64,000 bases of DNA from JAACFF01 sp963807975 (GCA_963807975.1 CAWEDV010000004.1:124001-188000); one strand, 5' to 3'; shown: positions 15,731 through 24,390, counted from the stretch's first letter. Numbers and translations: made by a program. The notes: generated by a model not told the origin, from the sequence alone.

Positions 15731-16957
15731 CTAATGTACCTGGGAGCCTTTTGGATAGAGAGGTAAATGCCGTACACCTAGTGTAAATGCGAGTAAAGCA
15801 TAACCTAATATGCCGATGGTCACCGCCATCTCTATTGGAGATGGGAAGTATGCTGCAGTAACCACATCACCCAACACACCCGGCGACCACTGCGGGGGCA
15901 CTACCAGCCCGGACAGCGTAACATTCCAACGATTGACGACCAGACCCATAACTGCCAAGCCCAGGCCAACGATTAATATGCGATCGTTGCGTCGTGCAGC
16001 GGGGTAGAGGAATATGATCGCCGGTACCAAAGTGCCCAGAACGACTTCAAGCCACCAAAAAGATTGATTATAGGGCGTCGTCACTTGCAGTCGATTGAGC
16101 GCATCCATTGTTCCAGGTGCATGACTATAATAAGAGGTTGCAGCCCAATCCCACAGCTTCAGATAGAGATAACCAAGCATGACATAGCCGGAAAAACGAG
16201 CAATACGAAGCTTCAAATCATCGCTTATCAGATCTTGATTCATGAATCGCCCAGCGACCAGTGTCAAGAACAAGGTCAATGCCGTACCGGCCGCAACGGC
16301 CGAGAGAATAAACATCACCGGCAATGAGGGCTTGAACCAAATTGCCCGTCCTGACAATACACCGTAGGTCGCTCCCAAGGATGATTGGTGCAGCAGGGAC
16401 AGCGCCATGCCGGCTACTGCAAAGACAGGTGTGAGTTTGTGTAAGAAGTCTCCAACAACGCGTATCCCAGGCCACCGATCAAAGAAGTGACTCTCCAGGA
16501 AAATGGGCAAAAATTCAAAAAACAAGATGGACGAATAAAGTATGACACACCAGGTGATTTCCCAGAGCACTGAGTGTACGTTCCAATAGACTAAAGGATG
16601 CCAAAACCGGTCTGGGCGGCCAATATCCATCGCCAAGGCAATCATCGCCGAGGTATAACCGATAAAACCGACAAAGACCGCAGCGCGGGCGATATTTTGA
16701 AATTGTGTGAACTTGAACAAATAGGCGATGGCTGAAAACGTAAATGCGCCCGCTCCAAGTCCAATTGCCGACAGATCATGGGTAATCCACAGCCCCCATG
16801 GTACTCGATCACTCAAGTTAGTGACTTGCAATCCATTAACCATCGTCTGGAACACTCCCCACAGACCAATGATGATCATGATACCCAAGAGCAGATACCA
16901 TAAGGATAATGCTGATAATCGTCGGGGTTTCTGAACAGATAGTTCACCAGCAGCCAT
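15731..16957 (-). CDS. NrfD/PsrC-family quinone-interacting membrane subunit
   Basis: 408 residues with about ten hydrophobic helices. The first is preceded by 'LSALSLWYLLLGIMIIIGLW' and followed by 'VPWGLWITHDLSAIGLGAGAFTFS', which is characteristic of NrfD/PsrC/HybB subunits. These anchor periplasmic Fe-S/cytochrome modules and exchange electrons with menaquinone. ATG 16957 (2 bases after the FeS stop, in a TAAT overlap region) is preferred; the longer frame would add 49 hydrophilic residues lying inside the FeS gene. Partners are the FeS and octaheme proteins encoded just upstream. Confidence 0.88.
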   Translation of the reverse strand: MAAGELSVQKPRRLSALSLWYLLLGIMIIIGLWGVFQTMVNGLQVTNLSDRVPWGLWITHDLSAIGLGAGAFTFSAIAYLFKFTQFQNIARAAVFVGFIGYTSAMIALAMDIGRPDRFWHPLVYWNVHSVLWEITWCVILYSSILFFEFLPIFLESHFFDRWPGIRVVGDFLHKLTPVFAVAGMALSLLHQSSLGATYGVLSGRAIWFKPSLPVMFILSAVAAGTALTLFLTLVAGRFMNQDLISDDLKLRIARFSGYVMLGYLYLKLWDWAATSYYSHAPGTMDALNRLQVTTPYNQSFWWLEVVLGTLVPAIIFLYPAARRNDRILIVGLGLAVMGLVVNRWNVTLSGLVVPPQWSPGVLGDVVTAAYFPSPIEMAVTIGILGYALLAFTLGVRHLPLYPKGSQVH

Positions 16958-16958
16958 A

Positions 16959-17789
16959 TTACGCCTCCTCTTCCTTTGATGGACGAACATAATGTACCTT
17001 TGGTTCAGTCCCGAAGTCTTCACGCAACACAAATGTCTCATTTTCTCTGAGGAAGGCAGAGATGGGGCTTTCGGGATCGTTCGTATCGCCGAAAACACGC
17101 GCACCTACCGGGCAGATATTGACACAGGCTGGTGTTGCCTGGGAATCAATGCCTGGGGTCAATCCCTGGCTGACGCCGCGATCGATACGCTGGACACAAA
17201 AAGTACATTTCTCAACCACACCCCGAGCACGCTGGGGTATTTCTGGAGTACCCCAGGTGGGAACGTATGGATTTTCTTCTTCTGGAGGGCCCCAATTGAA
17301 GCGACGGACATCATAGGGACAGGCTACTTCACAATAGCGGCAGCCAATGCAGCGATCGTAGTCCATTGCTACAATGCCATCCTCACGAACCCAGGTAGCG
17401 CCAACCGGGCAAACTTTCACACAAGGAGCTTCTTGACAGTGGAGGCAAGGACGGGTCATGAAGAAATCAGTGCCGCTTTCGGTCTGCTCCGGGAAACCAA
17501 CGTTCCATCGCATCAGGTCTTCCGGAACATTATTGGTTGCCTGGCAAGTCCAGACACAGTATTGGCAGCCAATGCATTTCTCCAGGTCAATGCCCATATG
17601 CCATTCCTGGGATGTGCTCGCTTCAGTTTCGCGCTCTAGACCTTCAATAGCATCAGCCGTTAAAGGGCCAGAGACAAAGAACTGAGAGACAACGACGGTA
17701 GCCCCGGTAGCACCAGCAATCTTTAAAACATCGCGACGGCTTAGTAGTTTGGTTTTTTCTTTGTCCTGATTATTCGTCTTCTTCATCAT
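16959..17789 (-). CDS. Periplasmic four-cluster [4Fe-4S] ferredoxin subunit with Tat signal
   Basis: 276 residues. A Tat signal peptide ('SRRDVLKIAGATGA') directs folded export. Four cluster motifs follow: 'CIGCQYCVWTC', 'CLHCQEAPCVKVCP', 'CIGCRYCEVACP' and 'CTFCVQRI...CVNICP', the HybA/DmsB/NrfC arrangement. It should wire the NrfD quinone site to the octaheme cytochrome. The start overlaps the octaheme gene by about 20 bases (ATG 17789 or 17786), so translation is coupled. Longer in-frame extension upstream is not coding-like. Confidence 0.9.
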   Translation of the reverse strand: MMKKTNNQDKEKTKLLSRRDVLKIAGATGATVVVSQFFVSGPLTADAIEGLERETEASTSQEWHMGIDLEKCIGCQYCVWTCQATNNVPEDLMRWNVGFPEQTESGTDFFMTRPCLHCQEAPCVKVCPVGATWVREDGIVAMDYDRCIGCRYCEVACPYDVRRFNWGPPEEENPYVPTWGTPEIPQRARGVVEKCTFCVQRIDRGVSQGLTPGIDSQATPACVNICPVGARVFGDTNDPESPISAFLRENETFVLREDFGTEPKVHYVRPSKEEEA

Positions 17790-18840
17790 CTTCCGCTTCC
17801 TCTTGCTCTTCCAGCTTCCCCCTTCGAACATTGGTAGCGACGATCCAAGCCGTCGAACCACCAAGTACGATACCAACCACGGCACCTTGGAATAGCAGGG
17901 TCACATTTTGGCTGGCCAGTGCGGTTTCCATTGCCTCGGAGCGTTGTTCAGCTGTCAGTTCCTGCTCAACGCTCTCTTCAGCTTCTTCTACGGTCGTTGC
18001 TTCAGCCTCATCAAGAACTTCATGAATCTCTGCATCTCCATTAATCGCCGCAGTCGCTCCATTTTCATAACCAGGTAAGGAGAAACCAGCATGAAGTGCA
18101 TCTGTGTGGCAAGCAACACATGTAGCGGGGGTGATCGTAAATGCGTGCCCTGTAGGCACAATACCGTCTTCTGGAGGATCTTCTGGAGGGACAACCAGGG
18201 CATGGCAGTCCACACAACCAATTTCTTTCTCATGGTGAATACCCTCTAGATAATCGCCCATCGACTCTTCATGACAGTTTAAGCACATGTCATCGGCGAC
18301 CTCGAAGAGCGCATCCTGGCTGTGTGGATCATGGCAGTCTGTACAGCCTATTTCACTAGAAGCATGCCCTGTTAGATGCCATTCACCCAGAGTAGTTGTA
18401 TGGCAGGAGCCACAATACTCTGTATCAGCCAATATGGGAACAATCGCATCCGGATGGTCTTTGGCCACGGCTCCGTGACAGGCCTGACAGCTAATGCCTT
18501 CAACCTCAAACTCACCCGTTGTCGGCGAGAATTCCGTCGTGTGGCAGGTCAAGCATTCTCCTGGCTCGCCTAATCCAATCCACCGGTCCTGAAATATCGG
18601 GTCGTCAAAAGCATGAGCATGAGGGCTGGATGACCAGTGGTTGGTCACATCTAAGTGACATTCCTGACACTCCTCGGCCGTATAATGCTCGACCGGAGGG
18701 GGTTCTTCTTCCGACTGCAGCTTACTAGATGCAGATGCTAACTGTACTGTTAGCACTAATAGCACTAAGCTCACTAGCCCCATGGTCAATCCAGCCAGGA
18801 TTGACAAAATCAACTGCTTTTTGCGTACATTATTAGTCAT
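17770..18840 (-). CDS. Octaheme cytochrome c with C-terminal membrane helix
   Basis: 356 residues: signal peptide (about 1-37), then eight CXXCH sites in roughly 200 residues (CQECH, CLTCH, CQACH, CGSCH, CTDCH, CLNCH, CVDCH, CVACH). An acidic region follows, then a single helix at about 318-337 and a short Glu/Asp-rich cytoplasmic tail. This resembles the membrane-bound multiheme cytochromes that accompany FeS/NrfD modules. Together the three genes form a quinone-linked electron conduit on the outer face of the membrane. Its ATG overlaps the LysR stop (ATGA). Some heme motifs are spaced like NapC/NrfB-type chains, but no named subfamily is recognised. Confidence 0.82.
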   Translation of the reverse strand: MTNNVRKKQLILSILAGLTMGLVSLVLLVLTVQLASASSKLQSEEEPPPVEHYTAEECQECHLDVTNHWSSSPHAHAFDDPIFQDRWIGLGEPGECLTCHTTEFSPTTGEFEVEGISCQACHGAVAKDHPDAIVPILADTEYCGSCHTTTLGEWHLTGHASSEIGCTDCHDPHSQDALFEVADDMCLNCHEESMGDYLEGIHHEKEIGCVDCHALVVPPEDPPEDGIVPTGHAFTITPATCVACHTDALHAGFSLPGYENGATAAINGDAEIHEVLDEAEATTVEEAEESVEQELTAEQRSEAMETALASQNVTLLFQGAVVGIVLGGSTAWIVATNVRRGKLEEQEEAEDDEEDE

Positions 18841-19832
18841 GATTCGCTCGCTATTAATTGATCCACTGCTGATGGTTCATCAAGATGAAATTTGCCAGCA
18901 GAAGATTCTGTAATCTGCAAAGCTACCTGATTTCGCCTTGCAATCTCATCCACAACAAAATCCCAAAAGCTTCTTTGGGCAACGGTGGACGGCCGTCTTG
19001 TGTGGGATCCAATAAATATTTCCCGCTCGATTTCTAATCCTTTAACTCGGATCGGAGCCACCCGTCCTTCAACCAGCTTGGTCACGACAATACTAGATAC
19101 AAAACCAACGCCTATACCCTCTTGTACAGATAATGCGATCGCTTCTGAACTTCCCAACACCAGCAGGGTTTTCAATTCATCAACATCAACATATGCCGAT
19201 GCAAGGGCCCTTCGTACAACCATTTCTGTTCCCGACCCTTCCTCCCGAAAGATGAAATCTCCATCAAACAACTCTTCCGGTTCAATCTCACCCTGCTGCG
19301 CCCAAGGATGATTGAGGGGCGCTATCAAGACCACCGGATCAACCATAAACTGTCGCGCTTCAACATCACGACAGCCCATATAAGGTTCACTAACCATGGC
19401 TACGTGCACTTCACCATCACACAGCATCCTGAATGCTTCACCCTGAGCGGATACATTACAGGATACTTTGACCTTGGGATAAAGCCGGTGAAAATCCGCC
19501 AATAATTGGGGCAGGATATATTTACCGGGCGTTGTACTACACCCCACCAGCAGGTGTCCATGAACCTCACCTTCCAGCGACTTCATCGTTTCCTCAATCT
19601 GAATCGAACGTTTGACCATTTCACGGGCCAATGGGACCAGAGCTGCTCCCGCATCCGTCAGATTGATATTTCTTCCGGAACGGATGAAGAGCGGTTGGCC
19701 GAAGCTTTGCTCTAAAGATTGAATATGCTGGCTAACACTTGGTTGGCTCATATGCAGCAAGCGAGCAGCCTGCGTGAAATTTAGCGACTCTGCTGCGACA
19801 AGAAATACATTTAATTGGTGTGTGTCTAACAT
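18837..19832 (-). CDS. LysR-family transcriptional regulator
   Basis: 331 residues. N-terminal winged HTH ('LNVFLVAAESLNFTQAARLLHMSQPSVSQHIQSLEQSFGQPLF') and a periplasmic-binding-like effector domain ('LLVGCSTTPGKYILPQLLADFHRLYP'), similar to the CysB/CbbR branch. It is the first gene of the octaheme-FeS-NrfD operon, overlapping it by 4 bases, and faces the dodecaheme/rhodanese operon, so it may control both directions. ATG 19832 begins the canonical HTH; an upstream start adds 11 residues without support. Confidence 0.88.
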   Translation of the reverse strand: MLDTHQLNVFLVAAESLNFTQAARLLHMSQPSVSQHIQSLEQSFGQPLFIRSGRNINLTDAGAALVPLAREMVKRSIQIEETMKSLEGEVHGHLLVGCSTTPGKYILPQLLADFHRLYPKVKVSCNVSAQGEAFRMLCDGEVHVAMVSEPYMGCRDVEARQFMVDPVVLIAPLNHPWAQQGEIEPEELFDGDFIFREEGSGTEMVVRRALASAYVDVDELKTLLVLGSSEAIALSVQEGIGVGFVSSIVVTKLVEGRVAPIRVKGLEIEREIFIGSHTRRPSTVAQRSFWDFVVDEIARRNQVALQITESSAGKFHLDEPSAVDQLIASES

Positions 19833-19877
19833 AACCGAACCTCGCGTTTGTGAATATTGTAACAAATTCCATTAGCA

Positions 19878-19893
19878 ACTCAATAGGTTGAGT
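19878..19893. promoter_or_regulatory. Inverted repeat near the LysR start
   Basis: ACTCA-N6-TGAGT lies 46 bases upstream of the LysR ATG in the divergent region. LysR proteins commonly bind imperfect dyads there for autoregulation. Assignment is by position only. Confidence 0.35.
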
Positions 19894-19962
19894 GCATCAT
19901 TCCATTGTTTTTCCTTATGAATCATAAGAAGAAAAACCTATAAGTAAAACCTTGTTAATTAG

Positions 19963-20009
19963 TTGCTTTGACTATGCATTTAGTTATACTGTTAGTGAAA
20001 TATTTCACT
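19963..20009 (+). promoter_or_regulatory. Promoter and perfect palindromic operator of the dodecaheme/rhodanese operon
   Basis: TTGCTT (19963-19968) - 16 bases - TATACT (19985-19990) is a plausible sigma-70 promoter. Immediately downstream, at the expected transcription start, lies the perfect 16-bp palindrome AGTGAAATATTTCACT (19994-20009). A repressor bound there would block initiation. Confidence 0.5.
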
Positions 20010-20072
20010 GATTGCAGTCTGAATGGATAGTAATTTTTCGCGGCAATCAGCTTACTATTGGAGGATTCTATT

Positions 20073-21656
20073 TTGAAGCAGACTGGGTTACGAACAAGTT
20101 TGCTTTCCGCTTTAATCATCGTCTTCGCTATTACAGCGGTGACGTTCCTACTCGCTGGATGCAGCCCAGACGATACTGTTGACGAAGGTCAACTAGTCGC
20201 TGAGGCAGTTGAACTTGAGCCAGCGGCGGTCGATGCCGCCCCTACTGAAGAAGCAACCAGCGCACCTGTCGCTCCTGCCCCCACGGTCGAACTGCCCGAG
20301 CCAGATTCTTGTTCTGATTGCCATACAGATAAGGATCTCCTTATTCAGGTAGCCGATCCGGAGGAAGAGGTAATCAGCGAAAACGAAGGTGAAGGTTGAG
20401 GTGGAGAGGTGGCTCCGTTGGAGCCTTGGGAAAAAGTACTTGTAGATGGCGAAATGTATCCCGAAACAGTTCACGGGCAAATTGCATGCGCCGATTGTCA
20501 CAATGGCGATCCTACCTCCGATGACAAAACAGTCGCCCATGAAGGTCTGATAGAAAATCCGAGCAATGATCCGGAAGCTTCTTGCGGCGAATGTCATCCT
20601 AATGTAGTTGCCATGAATGAATTCAGCCTACACACAAATCTCGCCGGTTATCATAAAGTTCTTGATGCGCGCAGCGCCCCTGAAGATCACGAAGCTTTGC
20701 AAACGATGTTTGGCAATCACTGCAGTTCCTGTCACTCCAGTTGTGGAGAATGCCATGTCAGCCAACCAAATCTCGTTGGCGGTGGACTTGTCGATGGGCA
20801 CAACTTTAACAAGACGCCTTCAATGACCCGCAACTGCACCGCCTGCCATGGCAGTCGTGTGGGCAAAGAATACCTTGGCAAGCATGAGGAAACGAAACCT
20901 GATGTACATTTTCGCCAGGGCAGGATGAATTGCGTTAGTTGTCACACGGGACATGAGATGCACGGTCAGCCCGATCAATGCAGCGAGTGTCATGAAGGCA
21001 TGGAAGACAGCGAAATTCCGCCAAAGGACCATCGTTACAGTGGTGTGCAGAGCCCGCGCTGTGAGACCTGCCATGTGCCTGTTGCACTCGGACAGGACGG
21101 CATAGAGATGCATGAGCAGCATTCTGGCGATCTTTCCTGCCAGGTTTGCCACTCCGTCTCTTATAGCAGCTGCGATGGATGCCATGTAGCGATCAGCGAA
21201 AAGACGGGCAACCCATTCTATGCTACAGATGGAGACTATCTGAGTTTTGCTATCGGAAAGAATCCACTGCGCAGCTATGACCGTCCATATGAATATGTAA
21301 CGCTGCGCCATGTGCCCGTAGCCAAAGATAGTTATGCATATTACGGCGATGACCTGCTAAAGAACTATGATGCATTGCCTACCTGGACTTACACGACACC
21401 ACACAATATTCAACTTGAAACACCACAGGCTGAAACTTGTGAGGCGTGTCATGAAAATCCAGACTGGTTTTTGACAGCCGACAAAGTAGCGCCGGAAGAA
21501 CTTCAAGCAAATTTACCGGTTATTGTCCACGAGATTCCATCGATGACGGTTCCGGAGATTTCAATAGATGACTTGATCACCGATCCGACAACCGAGATTC
21601 CTCCTGGTGAAAATAACACTAGTGAGAGTGAAGAAACGGAAAGTGATGATTCATAA
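20073..21656 (+). CDS. Dodecaheme cytochrome c lipoprotein with in-frame UGA (probable selenoprotein)
   Basis: One reading frame of 527 codons before the terminal stop if UGA 20397 is read as selenocysteine. TTG 20073 follows GGAGG by 8 bases and starts a lipoprotein signal (lipobox 'LLAGC'). Before the UGA there is one heme site (CSDCH); after it there are eleven (CADCH, CGECH, CSSCH, CGECH, CTACH, CVSCH, CSECH, CETCH, CQVCH, CDGCH, CEACH). The UGA sits in a Gly-rich linker, 'NEGEG-UGA-GGEVAPLEPWEK', and the frame is unbroken across it. A hairpin with GUU loop follows (20411-20425). The second half alone has neither signal peptide nor a credible start, so export would fail without readthrough. 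Alternatives are a Gly-to-stop mutation or sequence error. It probably accepts or delivers electrons outside the membrane. Confidence 0.75.
20397..20425 (+). promoter_or_regulatory. UGA codon with SECIS-like hairpin
   Basis: UGA at 20397-20399, an 11-base spacer, then GGCTCC-GTT-GGAGCC: a perfect 6-bp stem with a three-base loop beginning with G. The UGA-to-loop distance is 17 bases. Bacterial SECIS elements lie within the coding region just after UGA, with a G among the first two loop bases. Confidence 0.65.
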
Positions 21657-21677
21657 AATCATGAGGAGAAAAACATA

Positions 21678-24317
21678 ATGAAGAAAGTAACCATTTTTAC
21701 CATTTTGCTCGTTTTGGGCTTGATGCTAGCCGCCTGTGGCGGCGACACAGCCCCAGTCGCTGAAGAGACGGTAGCTCCGGCTGAAGAGGCTGTTGTTGAA
21801 GAAGCAGCTCCCGAAGAACCGGCGGAAGAACCGGTGGAAGAACCGGCGGAAGAACCCGTAGAAGAGCCGGCGGCCGAAGAAGCAGCAGCCGATCTTGATG
21901 GAGCATATGAACTGTTCTTGAGCGACATGGAAGCATACAACACCATCGGCATCGATGCTCTTAACGAGATGATAGCCGAAGGCAATGCACCATTCCTTCT
22001 TGATGTCCGCGAACCGGGCGAGTTGGAGGAAAATGGCTGGATTGAAGGTGCAGTCAACGTCCCCTTGCGCGATGTGGCAGCCAATGTCGATGCACTACCC
22101 GCTTTTAACGAGACAATCGTCAGCTACTGTGGCAGCGGCTGGCGCTGCACCATCGCCCTCACTGCTCTCGAAGCGATGGGCTGGGAAGATGTTAAGGGCC
22201 TGAAAGGCGGTAGTTTTGGTGGCTGGCTTGAAGCTGGTTATCCCTTTGAAGAAGGCGAAATTCCCGCCTTGGAAGCGCTCAACGCCGCTGATCCTGATCC
22301 GGCAATGGTTGCGGTTATGGACGAGATGCTCAGCAACGTTCCCGAAGGCTTTGGTGGGATCACCGCTGAACAATTAAACAATGAGATTGCCGAGAACCCG
22401 GACTTGATCCTCATCGATGTTCGCACCGCTGCTGAAGTCGAAGAAAAGGGCTCCATTGATGCCACGAACGTTCTTTTCATTCCGTTGGAAGAGTTTGTTT
22501 CCAGCCAGGATATGTGGCCTGAAGATCTGGATGCACCCATCGTCGTTTACTGCGGCAGTGGTCATCGCTCCACAATCGCTATGAGCATCCTCTGGTCCTA
22601 TGGATACACTGATGTTCAGAGCCTCAAGGGTGGCTACGGTGGTTGGACCAAAGAAGGTTACCCAACTATTGGCGCACCTGAAATGACAGACGAAGCGTCC
22701 GCATTGGATGCGCCGTTTGAAGTATTCTTGGCGGATATGGAAGCATACAACACCATCGGTATCGACGCGGTCAACGAGATGATAGCCGAAGGTAATGCAC
22801 CATTCCTTCTTGATGTTCGCGAACCGGGCGAGTTGGAAGAAAAAGGCTGGATTGAAGGTGCAGTCAACATCCCCTTGCGTGATGTAGCAGCCAATGTCGA
22901 TGCTTTGCCCGCTTTTGACGAGACAATCGTCAGCTACTGTGGCAGCGGCTGGCGCTGCACCATCGCCCTCACCGCTCTAGAAGCGATGGGTTGGGAAGAT
23001 GTTAAAGGCCTGAAAGGTGGAAGTTTTGGTGGCTGGGTTGAAGCCGGCTATCCCATCGAAGAAGGTGAGATTCCCGCCGTGGAAGCGCTCAATGCTGCTG
23101 ACCCCGATCCGGAATTAGTCGCCGCTATGGACGAGATGCTCAGCAACGTGCCTGAAGGTTTTGGCGTCATCACGGCCGAACAGCTAAACACGGAATTGGC
23201 TGATAATCCCGACCTGATCCTTATCGACGTTCGTACAGCGGGCGAAGTTGAAGAAAATGGCGCGATTGATGCCCTCAATGTCCTTTTCATTCCGTTGGAA
23301 GAGTTTGTAACTAACCAAGACATGTGGCCTGAAGATTTGGACGCACCAATCGTTGTTTACTGCGGAAGTGGCCATCGTTCCACGATCGCCATGAGCATCC
23401 TCTGGTCCTATGGCTACAGCGATGTACGCAGCCTCAATGGCGGCTTCAGCGGCTGGGCCGGCGATGGATACCCAACGATAGGCGGTTCAGAAACGGCCGC
23501 GGCAGAAGGCGGAGCGGTTGATATGGATGCCGCATTCGCAACCTTCCTAGCCGGCATGGAAGGTTACAATACGATTGGCCTCGAGGATCTGAACCTGGCT
23601 TTGGCCGAAGATCCGCCCCCGTTTGTGCTTGATGTTCGTGAAGCAAGTGAAATTGAAGAGAAAGGCTATATCGAAGGCGCCGTAAATATTCCGCTCCGTG
23701 AGGTCGCTGACCATATTGAGTGGCTGCCCAGCTTTGACACCCCCATTGTCAGCTACTGTGGCAGCGGCTGGCGCTGCACCATTGCCCTGACCGCCCTAGA
23801 AGCGATGGGCTGGGAAGATGTGAAAGGTCTAAAAGGTGGAAGCTTTGGCGGCTGGGTTGAAGATGGTTATCCAGTGGCTGAAGGCCTGCCTTTAGCACCA
23901 ATGGAATTGAACGCCGCCGAGCCCGATCCGGCCTTGGTCGCCGCGACCGCCGCCTGGCTACAAGAGGTTCCAGATGGATATGGAGTCATTACCGCTGATG
24001 ATCTGAACGTCGAATTGATTGAAAATCCAGATTTGATCTTGATTGATGTTCGCCGTGACGAGGAATTGGCAGAAAACGGCATTATTGAAGCAGAAAATTG
24101 GATTCACATTCCTTTGGAAGAGTTCATCGAACAAAAAGATATGTGGCCAGAAAATCCTGATGCTTCCATCGTTGTCTATTGTGGCAGCGGTCATCGCTCT
24201 ACCATCGCCATGAGCATTCTTTGGGCCAATGAATATAGCGATGTTCGCAGCTTAAAAGGCGGCTTTGGTGGTTGGGCAGAAGCGGGTTACCCCGTCGCCG
24301 AATTTGCTACTCCCTAA
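21678..24317 (+). CDS. Lipoprotein with six tandem rhodanese domains
   Basis: 879 residues. Signal peptide with lipobox 'LAAC' (Cys20), then a Glu/Pro-rich spacer to residue 72, then three repeats of a two-domain unit of about 270 residues. Type A domains have the active loop 'CGSGWRC' (Cys151, Cys421, Cys694) with a second Cys six positions on; type B domains have 'CGSGHRS' (Cys292, Cys562, Cys835). All six catalytic cysteines are intact, so each domain could carry a persulfide or perselenide. A GAGGAG ribosome site precedes ATG 21678, and the gene is 21 bases after the dodecaheme cytochrome. Rhodanese lipoproteins beside multiheme cytochromes occur in the Geobacter ext clusters linked to selenite and tellurite reduction, so chalcogen-oxyanion or polysulfide chemistry is the leading inference. 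Confidence 0.88.
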   Translation: MKKVTIFTILLVLGLMLAACGGDTAPVAEETVAPAEEAVVEEAAPEEPAEEPVEEPAEEPVEEPAAEEAAADLDGAYELFLSDMEAYNTIGIDALNEMIAEGNAPFLLDVREPGELEENGWIEGAVNVPLRDVAANVDALPAFNETIVSYCGSGWRCTIALTALEAMGWEDVKGLKGGSFGGWLEAGYPFEEGEIPALEALNAADPDPAMVAVMDEMLSNVPEGFGGITAEQLNNEIAENPDLILIDVRTAAEVEEKGSIDATNVLFIPLEEFVSSQDMWPEDLDAPIVVYCGSGHRSTIAMSILWSYGYTDVQSLKGGYGGWTKEGYPTIGAPEMTDEASALDAPFEVFLADMEAYNTIGIDAVNEMIAEGNAPFLLDVREPGELEEKGWIEGAVNIPLRDVAANVDALPAFDETIVSYCGSGWRCTIALTALEAMGWEDVKGLKGGSFGGWVEAGYPIEEGEIPAVEALNAADPDPELVAAMDEMLSNVPEGFGVITAEQLNTELADNPDLILIDVRTAGEVEENGAIDALNVLFIPLEEFVTNQDMWPEDLDAPIVVYCGSGHRSTIAMSILWSYGYSDVRSLNGGFSGWAGDGYPTIGGSETAAAEGGAVDMDAAFATFLAGMEGYNTIGLEDLNLALAEDPPPFVLDVREASEIEEKGYIEGAVNIPLREVADHIEWLPSFDTPIVSYCGSGWRCTIALTALEAMGWEDVKGLKGGSFGGWVEDGYPVAEGLPLAPMELNAAEPDPALVAATAAWLQEVPDGYGVITADDLNVELIENPDLILIDVRRDEELAENGIIEAENWIHIPLEEFIEQKDMWPENPDASIVVYCGSGHRSTIAMSILWANEYSDVRSLKGGFGGWAEAGYPVAEFATP
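21897..24314 (+). repeat. Three in-frame tandem repeats of about 810 bp
   Basis: The coding region consists of three A+B rhodanese units (about 21897-22706, 22707-23516, 23517-24314). Units 1 and 2 are nearly identical over long DNA stretches, for example 21924-22230 against 22734-23040, differing mainly at third codon positions. Unit 3 is more diverged. This indicates stepwise duplication, the last one relatively recent or maintained by gene conversion. Confidence 0.85.
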
Positions 24318-24341
24318 TTTACAATAGTCTTCACCTCCTTT

Positions 24342-24390
24342 GAAAACAATGCCCCGCAGCATCGGCTTAGGGGCATTGTTTTCTTTTGTT
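24342..24390 (+). terminator. Rho-independent terminator of the rhodanese operon
   Basis: ACAATGCCCC, a 14-base loop, GGGGCATTGT followed by TTTCTTTTG. It closes the dodecaheme/rhodanese transcript 25 bases after the stop codon. Confidence 0.9.

Noticed and set aside
16992..17639. Plus-strand open frame of 215 codons opposite the FeS gene
   Set aside because: The minus strand encodes four intact cluster motifs and a Tat signal; the plus frame is a shadow.
20397..20411. Reading the dodecaheme region as two separate genes, the second from GTG 20409
   Set aside because: The second part would lack a signal peptide though it is a multiheme cytochrome. The GTG has no separate context, the frame is continuous, and a SECIS-like hairpin follows the UGA.
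21897..24314. Repeats taken as a CRISPR array or mobile repeat
   Set aside because: The repeat unit is about 810 bases, fully coding and in frame, with domain-level meaning.
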